Assembly: GCA_036186865.1 (NCBI GenBank)
Contig: AP025062.1
Location: forward strand, 11,274,926 to 11,338,925
Length of the DNA: 64,000 bases
From: Eustoma russellianum
Taxonomy: Eukaryota; Streptophyta; Magnoliopsida; Gentianales; Gentianaceae
Direction of reading: 5' to 3'
Shown: positions 34,906 to 47,168 of the stretch, piece after piece
Layout: each line of letters starts with the position of its first letter
Position numbering within the stretch: the stretch's first letter is position 1
The notes under the pieces: model-generated
Told to the model about the DNA's origin: nothing
Seen by the model: the letters and a program-made list of their open reading frames with translations, nothing else
Databases searched by the model: none
Translations under genes and position numbers: made by a program

Positions 34906-35752
34906 CTACGTTTCCCCCAGATTTTCTCTGCGTTTTCTGCAGACCTTCAACCAAGTGGTCCCAACGTACCCAAATCCATTCAAGCCTAAACCCTGCTATG
35001 GTCACACGCCCCTAGATTGCAGATTCAAACCCTACGCACCTCGCCAACTCATGATCCAAGCCTAAAACGCCATTACCCCAACTCTATCAAACCAAAAATC
35101 CCATCTTTTCCTCAAACCCTCACACAAGCACGCATTCACGCCAAGGAGGGATGCAGGGGTAGGGATTTGCAGGATTTCACGCAATCAACAACATCAATAA
35201 ACACCTTTTCACATACATTGGCCAAATCTTGAAACCAAAACACATAAATCATATGCAAATAATCAAAGAACGAATCTACTGCATGGTGATCCAATTTACT
35301 AGCAAAATAGGCCGTTTATCTTTCTCAAATCGTAGGAACTTATAAGAAAGTTACTTGCCTTTGATTACTCGAAGACGAAATAGGGAACGAACTAAGGCTG
35401 GATCAATTCCTGGAGAGTGTATTCCTCTCTACTCTGGAAGAAACGGCTAGGGCAGGGAAAAGCGTCGATGTTTTCTGAAAAGTGAAGAAACTGACGCTTT
35501 GTCAGTTTTTTATAGGGGAAGGGAAAAGTTTGGTGTTTCTAAATTATACTGTTATCTATTTATCTTAAAGGATAAACTTAATTATTTAATTCTAAATTAA
35601 ACATAATTAATTTCTAATATTAAATCCATCATTAATTTCTAATTAATCCTCATATTAATGCCTAACTTAATTCGCGTTGCCCGTCATTAATTCCCGAAAA
35701 TTCTTCTTCGTCTTTTAATTACCCGACGGAGGGTGCGGGGCATAACAGGTGT

Positions 35753-35776
35753 TTATTGCAGGTGCACGGTCCAACA
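35753..35776 (+). repeat. 5' LTR of copia C, last 24 bases
   Basis: TTATTGCAGGTGCACGGTCCAACA matches the end of the 3' LTR (44323-44346) and lies after the solo LTR. Confidence 0.88.
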
Positions 35777-35778
35777 AT

Positions 35779-35790
35779 TGATATCAGAGC
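35779..35790 (+). other. primer-binding site of copia C, degenerate iMet type
   Basis: TGATATCAGAGC, two bases after the LTR end, differs by one base from TGGTATCAGAGC. Confidence 0.8.
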
Positions 35791-35898
35791 GAGGTCTACA
35801 CCACTCAAAAAAGCAAGATTCAACACCGTACAATCAATACAAAGCCAAGAAACAATTACTCTTTGTAGCCTGCTTATCTCAGATTAAAAGTACATACT

Positions 35899-37508
35899 AT
35901 GGAAATAGTTTCTCACAAAGGTGAGTTGGAAGGTATGTCCACTCAACACCCTCCACTTTTTGATGGTAATAATTTTGTTCATTGGAGACTAAGAATGAGG
36001 CTATTCTTAATGGCTATAAACATCGATTTGTGGTATATAGTTGAAGATGGGACGTACATTCCAATGAAAGTTGTACAAGTTAGTGGAGTCACTCAAGAAG
36101 TTGAAAAATATAAAAGTGAGTGGACATCAGAAGATAAAAAGAAAATGTCAATGAATGCAAAAGCTATGCAATTACTCTTGAATGGACTTACGACTTCTGA
36201 AGCAGGATATGTTTCAAATTGCACAAGCGCACGCAACATGTGGAAATCACTTGTATTAAAGCATGAATGTACTAGTGGTGTTAAAGAATAAAAAATGAAC
36301 ATGCTTATGACTGAATTAGAGACTTTCAAAATGTTACCGAACAAATCCATAACATCTATGGATTTGAGGATTACTAATATTTTCAATGTCCTTGAAGCTT
36401 TAGGGAAGTCATTTTCGAACAATGAAAAGGTTCAAAAGGTGCTACGAAGCCTTCCTGCTGAATGGGATCTAAAGGTGACTGCAATCGAGGAAACAAAGTC
36501 AATCACTAAGATGGATGAATTGATCGGGTCCCTTAAAGTCTATGAGGTAAAACTAAACCAACGGAAGTCCGAGTCATCTAATCATCAAGTAAGTCAATAG
36601 CTTTCAAAACAACTGAAACACATACAAATAATGATAGTAATAGTGATACTGAATTAGATGATGACTTAATATTAATAGCAAGAAAACTTAGGAAGTTTTT
36701 CAAACATCCTAATAGGATAGATAACGCTCTTCTCTTCTTCTTCTTTCTTCTTCTTCTTCTTCTTCTCAACCTAGGAAAAATAACACAAACAAATGGTATA
36801 ATAAAGAATTAAAGTGTTATGAATGCGGTCAAAAAGGACATATTTCATACGATTGTCCCACGAAGATAAATAATAATAATAACAACATAATAAAAAAGCC
36901 AAGGACAAGGAGGACCAATGACAAAGACAAAGGATTCTAAGGCAAGGAAAGGGAAATGAGCAATGAGGTGAGCACATGGAGCGACTCATCCGACTCAGAA
37001 TCCGAAACTAAGGAAGCTCAAGTCTGCTTCATATCAAACGAGGTATGTTCTTCATCTGATAGTGATTCTGATAGTGACATGACATTTTATGAAATGTATG
37101 AAGAGTTCTTAAGAATGCATGCTCACTGTAAGAGGCTCTCTAAAGAAAAGAAGAAACTAATTGAAGAAAAATAACAAGTTGAAGACGTCCAACTTGGAAT
37201 TTTCCGATCAATTAGAATCTCTTAAACAAGAGTCTACTAATACTCTTGATTCTTTAGAGAATAAAATTGAATCATATAGGAAAGATGAACAAAAGATATA
37301 AAAGAAAATAATGTTAAAGTCTAAGTTAGAAAGTTGTGAACATGAAATAATACAACTTAAGTCGTCTAAACTTAACTTAGAAAAAATGTTAGAACAATTT
37401 AAATCGGGTGCTAGTATGTTAGATACACTAATCTCATCACAAAAGTATGGTAATGATAAAACCGGCTTAGGATATAAAGAAGAAAATATAAAAGTAGATA
37501 AAAACTAA
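35899..37508 (+). pseudogene. gag: gag of copia C, broken
   Basis: It opens at 35899 with 130 codons of UBN2-type gag, stopped by TAA at 36289-36291. The same frame resumes to 36600. The CCHC knuckle is at 36815-36856, after a CTT/TTC microsatellite at 36725-36770. The acidic head and coiled coil read in 36956-37174 and 37311-37508, separated by a one-base shift near 37170 and a stop near 37300. The arrangement is that of copia A. Confidence 0.88.
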
Positions 37509-38141
37509 GTTTGTCTCATCTAGTACAAAGTTGCCGTATAATACAACAAAATCAACTTTGCCTGCTACATCTTCTTCTACACCTTCTTCTACTTATATCA
37601 AGGCAAAAATACAACACACACCCACAAATATACACATGCATAACATACATCTAGGCCAAATTTTGCATCTAGACAACCTAGAAATTATGCATATATATAT
37701 ATATATAAGAATACAACTAGAAAGAATAAAATGTATCCAACTTATTATGAACCTAAGTATAGGCAACACTCATATAAGTTTTATAGAAACGCCTATGAAC
37801 ACACTTATATAGTCATTCAAGAACACAAACCATGCCTTATACACATTATAGAAATCGACCATCATATAATGATTGTCAACCATAGCGTAACATGTATAAC
37901 AATGCATCTTCACTTATGTGGAATGATCATCTATATGTTAATCCTTCTTATTTTCAAATTATAATCATGCTAAAAATGTGCCTAGAAGGTATGTTCAAGT
38001 TTGGATACCTAAGGGATATCTAAACAAGAATAGTGCCTCTAACATTCAAGAACCCAAATAAAGGGTACATAAAACTTTGTCTCCATTGTAGGACAAACGC
38101 AAGGAATGCAAGAAGGCAAGGACAAATACTCTAAAAACCAA

Positions 38142-41100
38142 ATGGTTTTTATATAGTGGATGTTCGAGGCATATGACGGGAAACCCCAAACTATTCACCG
38201 AACTTGAACATATTGATGGTGGAAAGGTGACATTTGGTGACAACAAAAAGGAAAAGTTGTTGGAAAAGGAATCGGGGACCCAAACACATTTCAAATACGA
38301 AATGTGTTGTTAGTAAGCAATCTCTCTTATAATTTACTTAGTATTTCTCAACTTATAGATTGTGGTTATAATGTCTCTTTTCTTCCCAATTCTTGTGATA
38401 TAATAAATGAAAAAGGAGAAACAGTTTTAAAAGGAAGTAGAGATGGTAATATTTATACTCTTGCCTTAGATAACATGTTAGATGCTAAGGTTAAGTGTCT
38501 AATATCACATGACTTAGATGTAAATTTATGGCATAGAAGATTAGGCCATATAGGAATCTCAATCATTAAGAAATTATCTAAGAAGAATTTAATTAGAGGA
38601 ATGCCTAAGTTAGACTTAGATAATTTTCAAATGTGTGAAACATGTATGAAGGGAAAACACATTAAAGAAACATTATAACCGAAACATGAAGTGAGTACTA
38701 GTCATGTACTAGAATTGCTTCACTTAGACTTATTTGGTCCAAGTAGGACAAGAAGTCTAGGTGGGCACTACTATGTGTGTGTCATAGTAGATGATTACTC
38801 ACGCTACACATGGACATTGTTCTTAACACACAAAGACGATGCTTCATTAGCAATTGAAACTCTTATTAAGCAACTTGAAAACATTTACGCAGAAAATGTT
38901 AAAAGGATTAGAAGTGATAGAGGTGGAGAATTTAAAAACAAAGATGTAATCAGATTTTGTGAACTACATGGAATTAAACATGAATTCTCAGTGTTGAACG
39001 TAAAAATAGAACAATTCAAGAAGTTGCTAGGACAATGCTTTGTGAAAATCAATTACCTAAATATTTATGGGTTGAAGCTGTTAATTGTGCATGCTATATA
39101 TAAATAGGCTTACTATTAGAAAGAAATTAAATAAAATGCCTTATGAATTGCTAAACAATAGACAACCTAAGATAGATTGTCTTAAAGTATTTGGATGTAA
39201 ATGTTTTGTGCTTAACACTAAGGATAATCTAGATAAATTTGAACAAAAGTCTATTGAACGCATATTTGTTGGGTATTCAACTAACTCAAGAGCATATAGG
39301 TGTTATAATCCTGCATGTAGAAAGATAATTGAATCTATACATGTAAATTCAATGAAAATGCATGCTTTGAAGTTAGTGATAAAACCAACATAAACCTGAG
39401 AATATGTTGAAATATGTTTGATGATGATGTATTACTTGAGCCTGTACTTGATCATCTAGAACCAACTCCCCCTGAGCAAGACATGCATGAACCCCTTAGA
39501 TGAAATAAATGAAAAGACTTTGCAATTGGAAGATAATACAACTAATGATCCAATTACATATGATAATGTTCACACTAATGAACATTTGAACAAGATGAGG
39601 GTGAACCTAGTCAATCTAGGAATTGGTGGCATCCTAGAGAACTAATCATTAGGGATCCAAGTGTTGGAGTTAGAACACGTAGAAATATAAGTTAACTTGA
39701 AGGACATAGCTTAATCTCACAATTAGAACCTAAGAATGTAAAGGAAGCCTTAGGGTGATATATCATGGATAGATGTTATGCATGAGGGATATAAATCAAT
39801 CCACAAGGAACAACGTGTTGGATTTAGTACCTAAACCCGAAAATAAGTCCATAATAGAAACAAAAATGGGTTATTTAGGAATAAAATAGATGAACAAGGA
39901 AACATCATACGGAATAAGGCTAGGCTAGTCGCACAAGGTTATAATCAAACAAGAAGGAATAGATTACAAAGAAACCTTTGCACCCGTTGCACGACTAGAA
40001 GCAATTAGATTGTTACTTGCTATTTCAAGTCTAAGTATATTAAACTCTTCCAAATGGATGTCAAGAGTGGTTCTTGAATGGATACATCCAAGAAGAGGTG
40101 GTTTTCAAATAACCCCCTGGATTCGAAGATCCAAAGAATCCTAACCATGTTTACAAGCTTAAGAAAGCTCTATATGGTTTGAAGCAAGCTCCAAGAGCTT
40201 GGTATGATAGATTTGCAAACTTCTTATTGCAAATAATTATCAAAGGGGGACCATCGACAACACATTATTTCTAAGAAGAAAAGATAATGACTTGTTAATA
40301 GTTCAAATATATGTAGATGATATTATCTTTGGTTCAACCAACCCTACCTTAGTAAAGACTTCGAAGAGTGTATGAAGTCATAATTTGAAATGTCAATGGT
40401 AGGTGAATTGAACTACTTCTTAGGCCTTCAAATCATACAAACCCCTCAAGGAATTCATATTAGCCAACTTAAGTATGTCAATGATATGATTAAGACGTTT
40501 GGTTTTGATGAGTTGAAAACCACAACTACCCCCATGAGTGTTAGCACCAAACTTGATAAGGATGAAAATGGTAAACCTTTTGATGACACACTCTATAGAT
40601 CTATGATTGGATCACTGTTATACTTAACTGCATCAAGACCTGATATCATGTTTAGTGTGTGTATATGTGCTAGGTTTCAATCTTGTCCTAAGGTATCTCA
40701 TTACAATGCGGTGAAAAAGATCTTTAGATATCTTAAACACACACCTCACTTAGGACTTTGGTATGATAGAAACGCTAAGTTGGAATTACACGCATATAGT
40801 GATGCTGATTATGGTGGTTGCAAATTAGATAGAAAATCCACTAGCGGTACGTGTCAATTCATAGGAACCAACTTGATCTCTTGGTTTTCTAAAAAGCAAG
40901 CTAGTATAGCTTTTTTCTACAATTGAAGCCGAGTATATTGCTTTGAGTTTATGTACTACCCAAATACTTTGGCTTAAACAGCAACTTAGTGATTTTGGCA
41001 TTAAATGAATAAGATTCAAAATTTCTGCGATAGCACAAGTGCAATCAATCTTTCTCGGAATCCAGTGCTTCATTCTAAGGCCAAACACATTGAGGTGTGA

Positions 41101-41259
41101 TACCACTTTCTTCGCGATCATTTAAAATGAGGATAAAGTCATAAACCATATAAGAACTGATCATCAAATAGCTGACATCTTTACCAAACCCCTTAATCAA
41201 GCCACTTTTGAAAACTTACGAGCCAAGTTAGGTATGATGACTTACGATACCATTGTATA
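38142..41259 (+). pseudogene. pol: pol of copia C, broken
   Basis: The protease box is at 38143-38181, but the catalytic Asp codon is TAT (Tyr) at 38152-38154. Pre-integrase and the zinc site lie in 38304-38678. The integrase core is 38691-39107 (first Asp in Leu-Asp-Leu-Phe-Gly-Pro; second in Arg-Ser-Asp-Arg-Gly-Gly-Glu-Phe); the Glu region near 39000 is damaged. RT reads in fragments, 39880-40380, with Tyr-Val-Asp-Asp near 40310. RT end and RNase H are open at 40390-40926 and the RNase H tail (Asp-Ile-Phe-Thr-Lys-Pro-Leu) ends at about 41259. Many one-base shifts make it inactive. Confidence 0.88.
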
Positions 41260-41284
41260 ATTCTATCTTTTGCATGATTTACAA

Positions 41285-41573
41285 AATAAAGGGGGAGATA
41301 GAATAAGAACATGATTTGATTTTAGTTGGTAAGTCATATGCTAAGTTTCAATTTCAATTGGTATAAGTGAGTATAGGTTAAGGGAGAGAGTATGAGTTGA
41401 GGGGGAGCGTACTATTTAAAAGTTTGTTAAAAACAAAGTTTGATAAACAATTGGTTATAAGTTGTGACATTAAAATCATGTCAGGTAAAACACATTTTGA
41501 TAAACAATTGGTTATAAGTTGTGACATTAAAATCATGTTAGGTTATTTTGAAAATCATCCAAAAGGGGGAGAA
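41285..41573 (+). other. polypurine tracts and 57-base duplication before the C 3' LTR
   Basis: AAAGGGGGAGA (about 41288), AAGGGAGAGAG (41379), GAGGGGGAGCG (41399) and AAAAGGGGGAGAA (41561-41573, abutting the LTR) are polypurine copies. A 57-base unit with TGATAAACAATTGGTTATAA occurs twice in tandem, at about 41430-41486 and 41487-41543. Confidence 0.78.
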
Positions 41574-41710
41574 TGTTGAGAAATATGTTTGGATAATTTT
41601 CAAAGTCATGATTTTAAGTGGTGAATACTTAAAAATGTCACTCATGGTGTTATATGTGGTTAAAAGTTGAAAAAGTTGAAACAGTTGACATCAATTTCTC
41701 AGGTTGTTGC

Positions 41711-41947
41711 ACATCAAACGATCTATGTACATAGATCTCTCACATTGATCGATCAATGTAAGGTAGTGAAAGTTCAAGACCTCACTGTGAGACATCCATC
41801 TCTAAACCTGAGACACATCGATCGATCGATGTACATGGAACCCTCACTTTGATCGATCGATGTAGGTCAGAGACAAAACCTGAACCTTTCTGTGAGATAT
41901 CGATCTCTGAAGCTGAGGTACTTCGATCGATCGATGTCTAGGGTTTT
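41711..41947. promoter_or_regulatory. CGATCGATCGAT palindrome cluster, copia C 3' LTR
   Basis: Exact sites begin at 41815 and 41930. Three further sites present in the 5' LTR are degraded here by single C-to-T type or small changes (about 41711, 41742 and 41846). Confidence 0.82.
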
Positions 41948-42729
41948 TAGAAATATTTTTCTAAAAAGTGTTAAAATGGTTGTTTTTATTGGTATATGAT
42001 TTATACATGCTCATTATGTGAATCTTATGTGATTTTGATGATTTTAAATGTATTGTGATTAACGTGCCTTGGAAGTTTCTGCAACTTACCATAAACGGCA
42101 AAATTGGTATTTTGGATTTTGTAGGAACATGATAAGGTGAATATATATCAAGGACTTTTTCTCGTACTATTTATCAAGACAAAGGTGTTATAATATTATT
42201 TCTGACCATCAGGGTCATTTATGGAGTTTTCATATACAAGGGGTATTTTGGTCATTTTACCCCTGAGGGTATTTTTGGTATTTTCACTCAAGGAATCTCT
42301 TGAGCATATTATTATCTACATTCTGGAGCTGATTTATTATTAACTTGAAGATAATATGGTTATTCTTTATCTTATTCTCTCACATGATGATATTATTGAC
42401 TATAACTGGATATGTGACGATTTGAGATGTCACATTCTATTTTTTCTTGAAGACCCTCTTATATATGTTATAACAACATAATATTCATCATTATTCAGAG
42501 TTGTTCAAGGTGCTAAAGGTGCGGAAATGATCTCAACATATAAGAAGAAATATTGGGAATTTCGGTGTTACACGTTGATATAATCTTGTCAACTATTATA
42601 TATTTAATTTCTTCTTCAAAATCTGAGTTGTTACACATATATATATGTTAAAAACGTGTATATGCAGTTGGATATGATGTGGAATTCATTTTATGGCTTG
42701 GTGACAAGTGGACCAACCAAAAAGGAGCT

Positions 42730-42954
42730 AGTTGGCAAAAGTGCCAACTTGGATATTTTGACTTAGTAGCCAACGGCTACTTAGCAAGACTTGGAGATTA
42801 TTTTTGAATTTGAATTCTACTACATTCACATGCCCTATTATTGTGCTTGAAGTTGAGGATATTTTGGTGGTATTATATTTTCTTATTATCATCATTTTAC
42901 AAAGGATAATAAAGGTTATATTTTGGAAAATCCAAGAAGTAGCCAACGGCTACT
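42730..42954. promoter_or_regulatory. inverted repeats in the block private to the C 3' LTR
   Basis: AGTTGGCA-AAAG-TGCCAACT lies at 42730-42749, and AGTAGCC-AAC-GGCTACT occurs twice (42765-42781 and 42938-42954). All are perfect. Confidence 0.75.
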
Positions 42955-44346
42955 TAGTCATCTTGGAGCTAAATTTTCGAGTTTGAAATGGTAAATGCTC
43001 ACATTCCTATTATCTTGCCAAAGAGTTGAGAAGATGATAGAGTTGTTATGACCATATTATCTTCATATTTTCAAGATAATTCCAAGTCATTTTTCAAGGT
43101 GTAAAAATCGGCCAAGGTGATATCCTAGGTGGACCAATTATGTTGTTTTATTTTGCCAAGTGTACAATGCCCACCAATGATGAGAAGACATTTGGGCTTG
43201 ATGATGAAGATGGTGACACATTGGAAGTCTTATCTCTAAGGCTCATCTCACACTATAAATAGAGGCAATGATGAAGAAGATGAAACACACTTGAAGCTCA
43301 CAAGCATTTGTTGAATTGTCTAGCTATCATCTTCTTCTTGTTATTGTTCTTGTTCCATTCTTTGTAGCAAAGATGTTCTTGTTGTTTTTGTTGTGCTACA
43401 AGCCTCTTGATCTTCATTTGTAAGATTGATTAGCCATTCTTATAAGGCTACATCAATCGATGGTAGAGGTGTTGCAACTAAGTGTTGCTTAGAAGGTGAT
43501 TATCCAGGTCTTGAATAGGGTTGGTGTATAACCCAAGGATCAAGCTTGATTCTTGTTGTAAGGTGATTCATTTGATAGTGAAATCGAAGAAAAGGTGTTC
43601 CTTGGGACTTGAGTAGGTCACATTGACCGAACCAGGATAAATTCTCGGCGTTCTTGTCTTGTTTCTTCATTTCTGTTTTCTGCCCGTGTTTACTACAGTT
43701 TTCACATAAATTCTCACAATTTGAAAAAATAGCTAAACGCTTTCAAAATTCGTGATTTTTGGTGGAGTTATACTTCAGACTGTTAGCTTTCATTTGCAAC
43801 AAGAATAACTTGATTTGAGCAAGGGAAAGTTAGTCTTTCAGTCTTTGCAAGATAACTGCTCCAATCTGGATGCAATCTGACCAGTTTTGAGAAAACTTAA
43901 ATTCTGTATTTATCAAGAATTGTTTAAGGTCAGAGCCTTTTGGAAACTTCATCTACACTTCCTAAGGAGTGTTTTGATATAAAGATCAACCTGTTTGGTT
44001 GAGTATTCAAAGAGAAACACTGTTTTCAAAATCAGCAACATTCTGTCCAATTCTGTCCAGATTGACCATCTGAATCTTTTTATTTGTTTGAAGGGACAAA
44101 AGATCTTATTTTTGTCTGATTTTTTGACAGAGTCTTGTTAACTCATTGAAGTTAAATTCTGGAAAGTTTCTTAATTGTTGGAGTTGTGTACAATTATTTT
44201 AAATTATTCTAAAATGGGTTCTGAATCTGAGGCAAGTTTCAGATTCTGTTTTCAAAGGGGATTTTTACAAAAGGTTGTAGCGTAATTTCCGCTGACCATT
44301 ATTCACTCCCCTCTAGTAGTGTTTATTGCAAGTGCATGGTCCAACA

Positions 44347-45998
44347 CTTATGTGGAGCTTAGTTGGCATCTCAATTGGTGGAGAATAAGCCACACAAGGT
44401 TAGTAACATATTGGAGGAAGCTACACAAGGTAATATTTCGAACTTTATAACAAATGTAACACATGCTGAAAATTCAGCATGTGTGAATTGATGTGGACGA
44501 TTTTATTGCCTGCTTCTCGATATTCAAGGGATTGATATGTAGTAATATGGTAACATTTCAAAGTCTTGAGAATATAGCACATGCTGAAAAAATTCAGCAT
44601 GTGAGACTATAGGCTGGCCGAATTTTAGTCTTCAATGTGATAAAAAATTACTTTCAAATTTGTGGAGATTAATTGTATAATTTTTGGCAATGTTTTAAAC
44701 TTCAATTTGACACATGTTTTATGTTTTATTCTCAAATTTTTACCGTCACTAAGTGATGACAAATCTCAACTAATCAAGGAGTGTCAAGTAAGCAAGGCCA
44801 AGACAATCCTCCAATCAAGTGGTGCCAAGTAAGCAAGATGATGTCACATCTATACAAGGCATTCTTCCAAGGACTTAAAAGAGAATTCTCAAGATGGAGA
44901 AGAAGGGCCTAGGGGGTGGCCAAGAGCAAATAAAAGGAAGAGAAGAGAGCCAATTCAAATGCAAGACAAGTCTCATAATTTCCAAAGTGCAAAAAGACTC
45001 TGTACTCGCTTCTTCTACACTTCTTTCTTCTCCTTCTCTCTCAAGCCTATTGTACCTATATTCAAACATATTGAATAGGCTTTGTTCATACCACCATACA
45101 CGCATCATTGTTGTAAAAGGTTGATCAAGATGTGATCAAACCTTCATCCGTTCGGTGGTGGTGTTCGTGATCATTGTGATTGCTTGTATTGTTTGTAAAG
45201 GGTTGGAGTTAGTGTGTAACTCCAGCAACTCTTCTGGTAAGGTATTAATTTTGTTTAGTGATAAACGAGGAAGGTATCCTCGAAGACTGGAGTAGGTTGA
45301 TTTAACTGAACCAGTATAAAATTCCTTGTGTTCTTTACTTTACTGCACAGTACCTTTAGTTTCTAGCATTCTGCATCTATTTCGTTGCACTCTTGAAAAT
45401 AGCAAACGAATTTCAAAAATTGTACAATTTTTCAGAAACATAGCCACACCTCTTAAGTTTCATTTGACGCAAGTTTCAATCCATTTGGACAAGTATAAGT
45501 CATTCAAACGTTAATAGTTCTGAGACTAGTGCAATCTGATTTTCATACTTGCAAAGGTTGAGAACTTGAACGTTTTTGACATAATTCCCAAAGAAAGTTT
45601 TCAAAACTCTTTCAAACTATTAAAATACATATCTTAATGGCTTTGTCATTAAATTTTCAGATCATTTGGAGTTACGGATTAATCGGAATAAAATTTTCAA
45701 ATCAGACTACTGTTTTTGGCAGATTTGCGCAATCTGACCACAAACGATTGTTCAAAGGGTTAGAGGTTGAATTTGGATCTGAAATTTTTAGGAAATAATC
45801 AGAACATATGAGAGTATAATATTTCCAAATTTTAGAATTTTTGAAGACCTGTAATCTAGTTTTTCAAACGTTTCAAATCAGGATCTGAAAATAGAAACTG
45901 TTTTCAGAAGTTGGATTTTTGGGTTTAAAAATTTTAAAAACTAAATTTTTCGCACCCACTATTCAACCCTCTTCTAGTGGTGCCTTAAAGGTCCTACA
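44347..45998 (+). repeat. 3' LTR of copia B, second part
   Basis: It resumes with CTTATGTGGAGCTTAG, matching the uninterrupted 5' LTR at about 22850, and ends CCTACA before the TATAT duplication. The two palindromes recur at 44460-44483 and 44578-44603. Confidence 0.9.
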
Positions 45999-46130
45999 TA
46001 TATGAAGTATTGTAATTTTCAATTCTGCCAATCATACATTCAATATTTCAATTGGATCCTTGAACTTGGCAATCATTTTAATTGGGCTTAAATCTTTATA
46101 ATAGTATTACTATATACAATTAATACATAT

Positions 46131-46310
46131 AACCAAGTCTATATTAATTTATTAAATAAAATCTAACATTAAACTCATGTAAAAGATTCCATCTTTAAAG
46201 TGGTTATATACACGTCGAACCACCAAGCCTATATTAGATTATTAAATAAAATATAACATTAAACTCGTGTAAAAATTTCCATCTTTAAAGTGGTTATATA
46301 CACGTCGAAG
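46131..46310. repeat. 90-base tandem duplication
   Basis: 46131-46220 and 46221-46310 are near copies, both ending GGTTATATACACGTCGAA, with about eight differences. The function is unknown. Confidence 0.8.
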
Positions 46311-46834
46311 CATGTGCATGGGAATAAAAGGAATCTTGGTGTAACTGGAAACGATGTTGATGTCTTCCTTTCTTTTTCATTCTACTGACAACTCAGCAAT
46401 CAAATCATAAGTTTATTACAAGTACAGTGTTAGGAAAACAAACCGAGTAAAAAGGAGTGAGGATAATAAAAGTATTAAAGAGATAGATGGTTTGAGGCTT
46501 GTTGACACATTTTCCGTAAGGAATATTTGTCCCAATTAGTTGTTTTAGGGTTATAAACAAGTTTTCTCCTAGGACACAACAAGCTAATGGTTTCTTTACT
46601 CAGCAATAAGAAAAGAAACTCAATTGAACTTTCACTTGAGAATGTATTGAGAAATGAAGAAGAATTTGAATGCAAGGTTGAACTATTGATTAAGGTGTCT
46701 TGAAATGTGTTAAAAAGAGACTTTTTATAGGTCCTTGAACATCATATCAAGCGTTCAAAACCGTTTATAGGTGATTGGATATGTCTCTTGATGCATAAGT
46801 TACAACTTTTGACAAAAAGTTGCACGAGTTAACC

Positions 46835-47090
46835 ACTTCGACGGATTGATGTGATCGATCGAAGTTACACACATTGTGCTTTAGATGTTCACCCGGGCCA
46901 CTTCGATTGATTGAAGTATCGATCGAAGTGGGACAGTGTCTTCCAACTTTGCACTCAGGAGACATCGATCGAAGTGATCGATCCAACTCACTTCGATCGA
47001 TCGATATGATCGATCGAAGTCAGACAGAATACTCAGCTCCATTTTCTAGCCACATGGATAGATCCAACTCAGACATAGATCGATCAATGT
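46835..47090. promoter_or_regulatory. degraded CGATCGAT palindrome cluster
   Basis: Hybrid and near-perfect sites occur, the best (one change) at 46990-47007. The 39 bases 46989-47027 match 57142-57180 of the copia E LTR with one difference, including the flank CAGACAG. Confidence 0.75.
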
Positions 47091-47168
47091 CGTTTGTCAA
47101 GCTATTCTTGTCTTAATTAACTTCAACCATCCCTCATTTTTCTTGCTATTGCGTTTACAAACTAATAC

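Larger units (their letters stand above)
33176..35747 (-). mobile_element. solo LTR of a gypsy (Tekay-like) element related to G1
   Basis: The 2572-base block begins TGAAGCGCCCCGACCCGG and ends GGGTGCGGGGCATAACA, as the G1 LTRs do, with no internal coding sequence. It is flanked by GGTGT (33171-33175 and 35748-35752). A single LTR with a perfect duplication is the signature of recombination between the two LTRs of a former full element. It belongs to a different subfamily from G1: the hairpin loops and palindrome spacing differ. A minus-strand TATA candidate lies near 35506-35516. Confidence 0.92.
30855..44346 (+). mobile_element. Copia C (Sirevirus-like), nested in B and carrying a solo gypsy LTR
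   Basis: 5' LTR is 30855-33175 plus 35753-35776, split by a solo gypsy LTR. The degenerate primer site, gag, pol and polypurine tracts follow, and the 3' LTR is 41574-44346. The TSD is CTTAT (30849-30853 and 44347-44351), with one extra T before the left LTR. It is close to copia A in coding sequence. Pol is decayed. Confidence 0.92.
41574..44346 (+). repeat. 3' LTR of copia C
   Basis: At 2773 bases it is about 430 longer than the rejoined 5' LTR, owing to a block at about 42637-43070 missing from the other. The TATA box TATAAATAG is at 43254-43262. It ends GGTCCAACA before the CTTAT duplication. Confidence 0.9.
21715..45998 (+). mobile_element. Copia B (Sirevirus-like), interrupted by copia C
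   Basis: This is a full-length but decayed copia element. 5' LTR 21715-24416, iMet primer site 24419, gag, pol, several polypurine tracts, and a 3' LTR split as 29701-30853 plus 44347-45998 by insertion of copia C. The TSD is TATAT at 21710-21714 and 45999-46003, which proves that the two distant halves belong together. Sirevirus-like features are the gag type, the zinc knuckle and the repeated GGGGGAG tracts before the 3' LTR. Coding is broken by many frameshifts. Confidence 0.93.
46004..47163. mobile_element. unclassified LTR-like stretch between B and D
   Basis: There is no coding text. A minus-strand TATA box (CCTATAAAAAGTCTC, about 46718-46732) lies just below a palindrome cluster at 46835-47090, so the block resembles the U3 and R part of an LTR read on the minus strand. 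No LTR ends could be fixed. The low part (46004-46340) is AT-rich with a tandem duplication. Confidence 0.35.
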
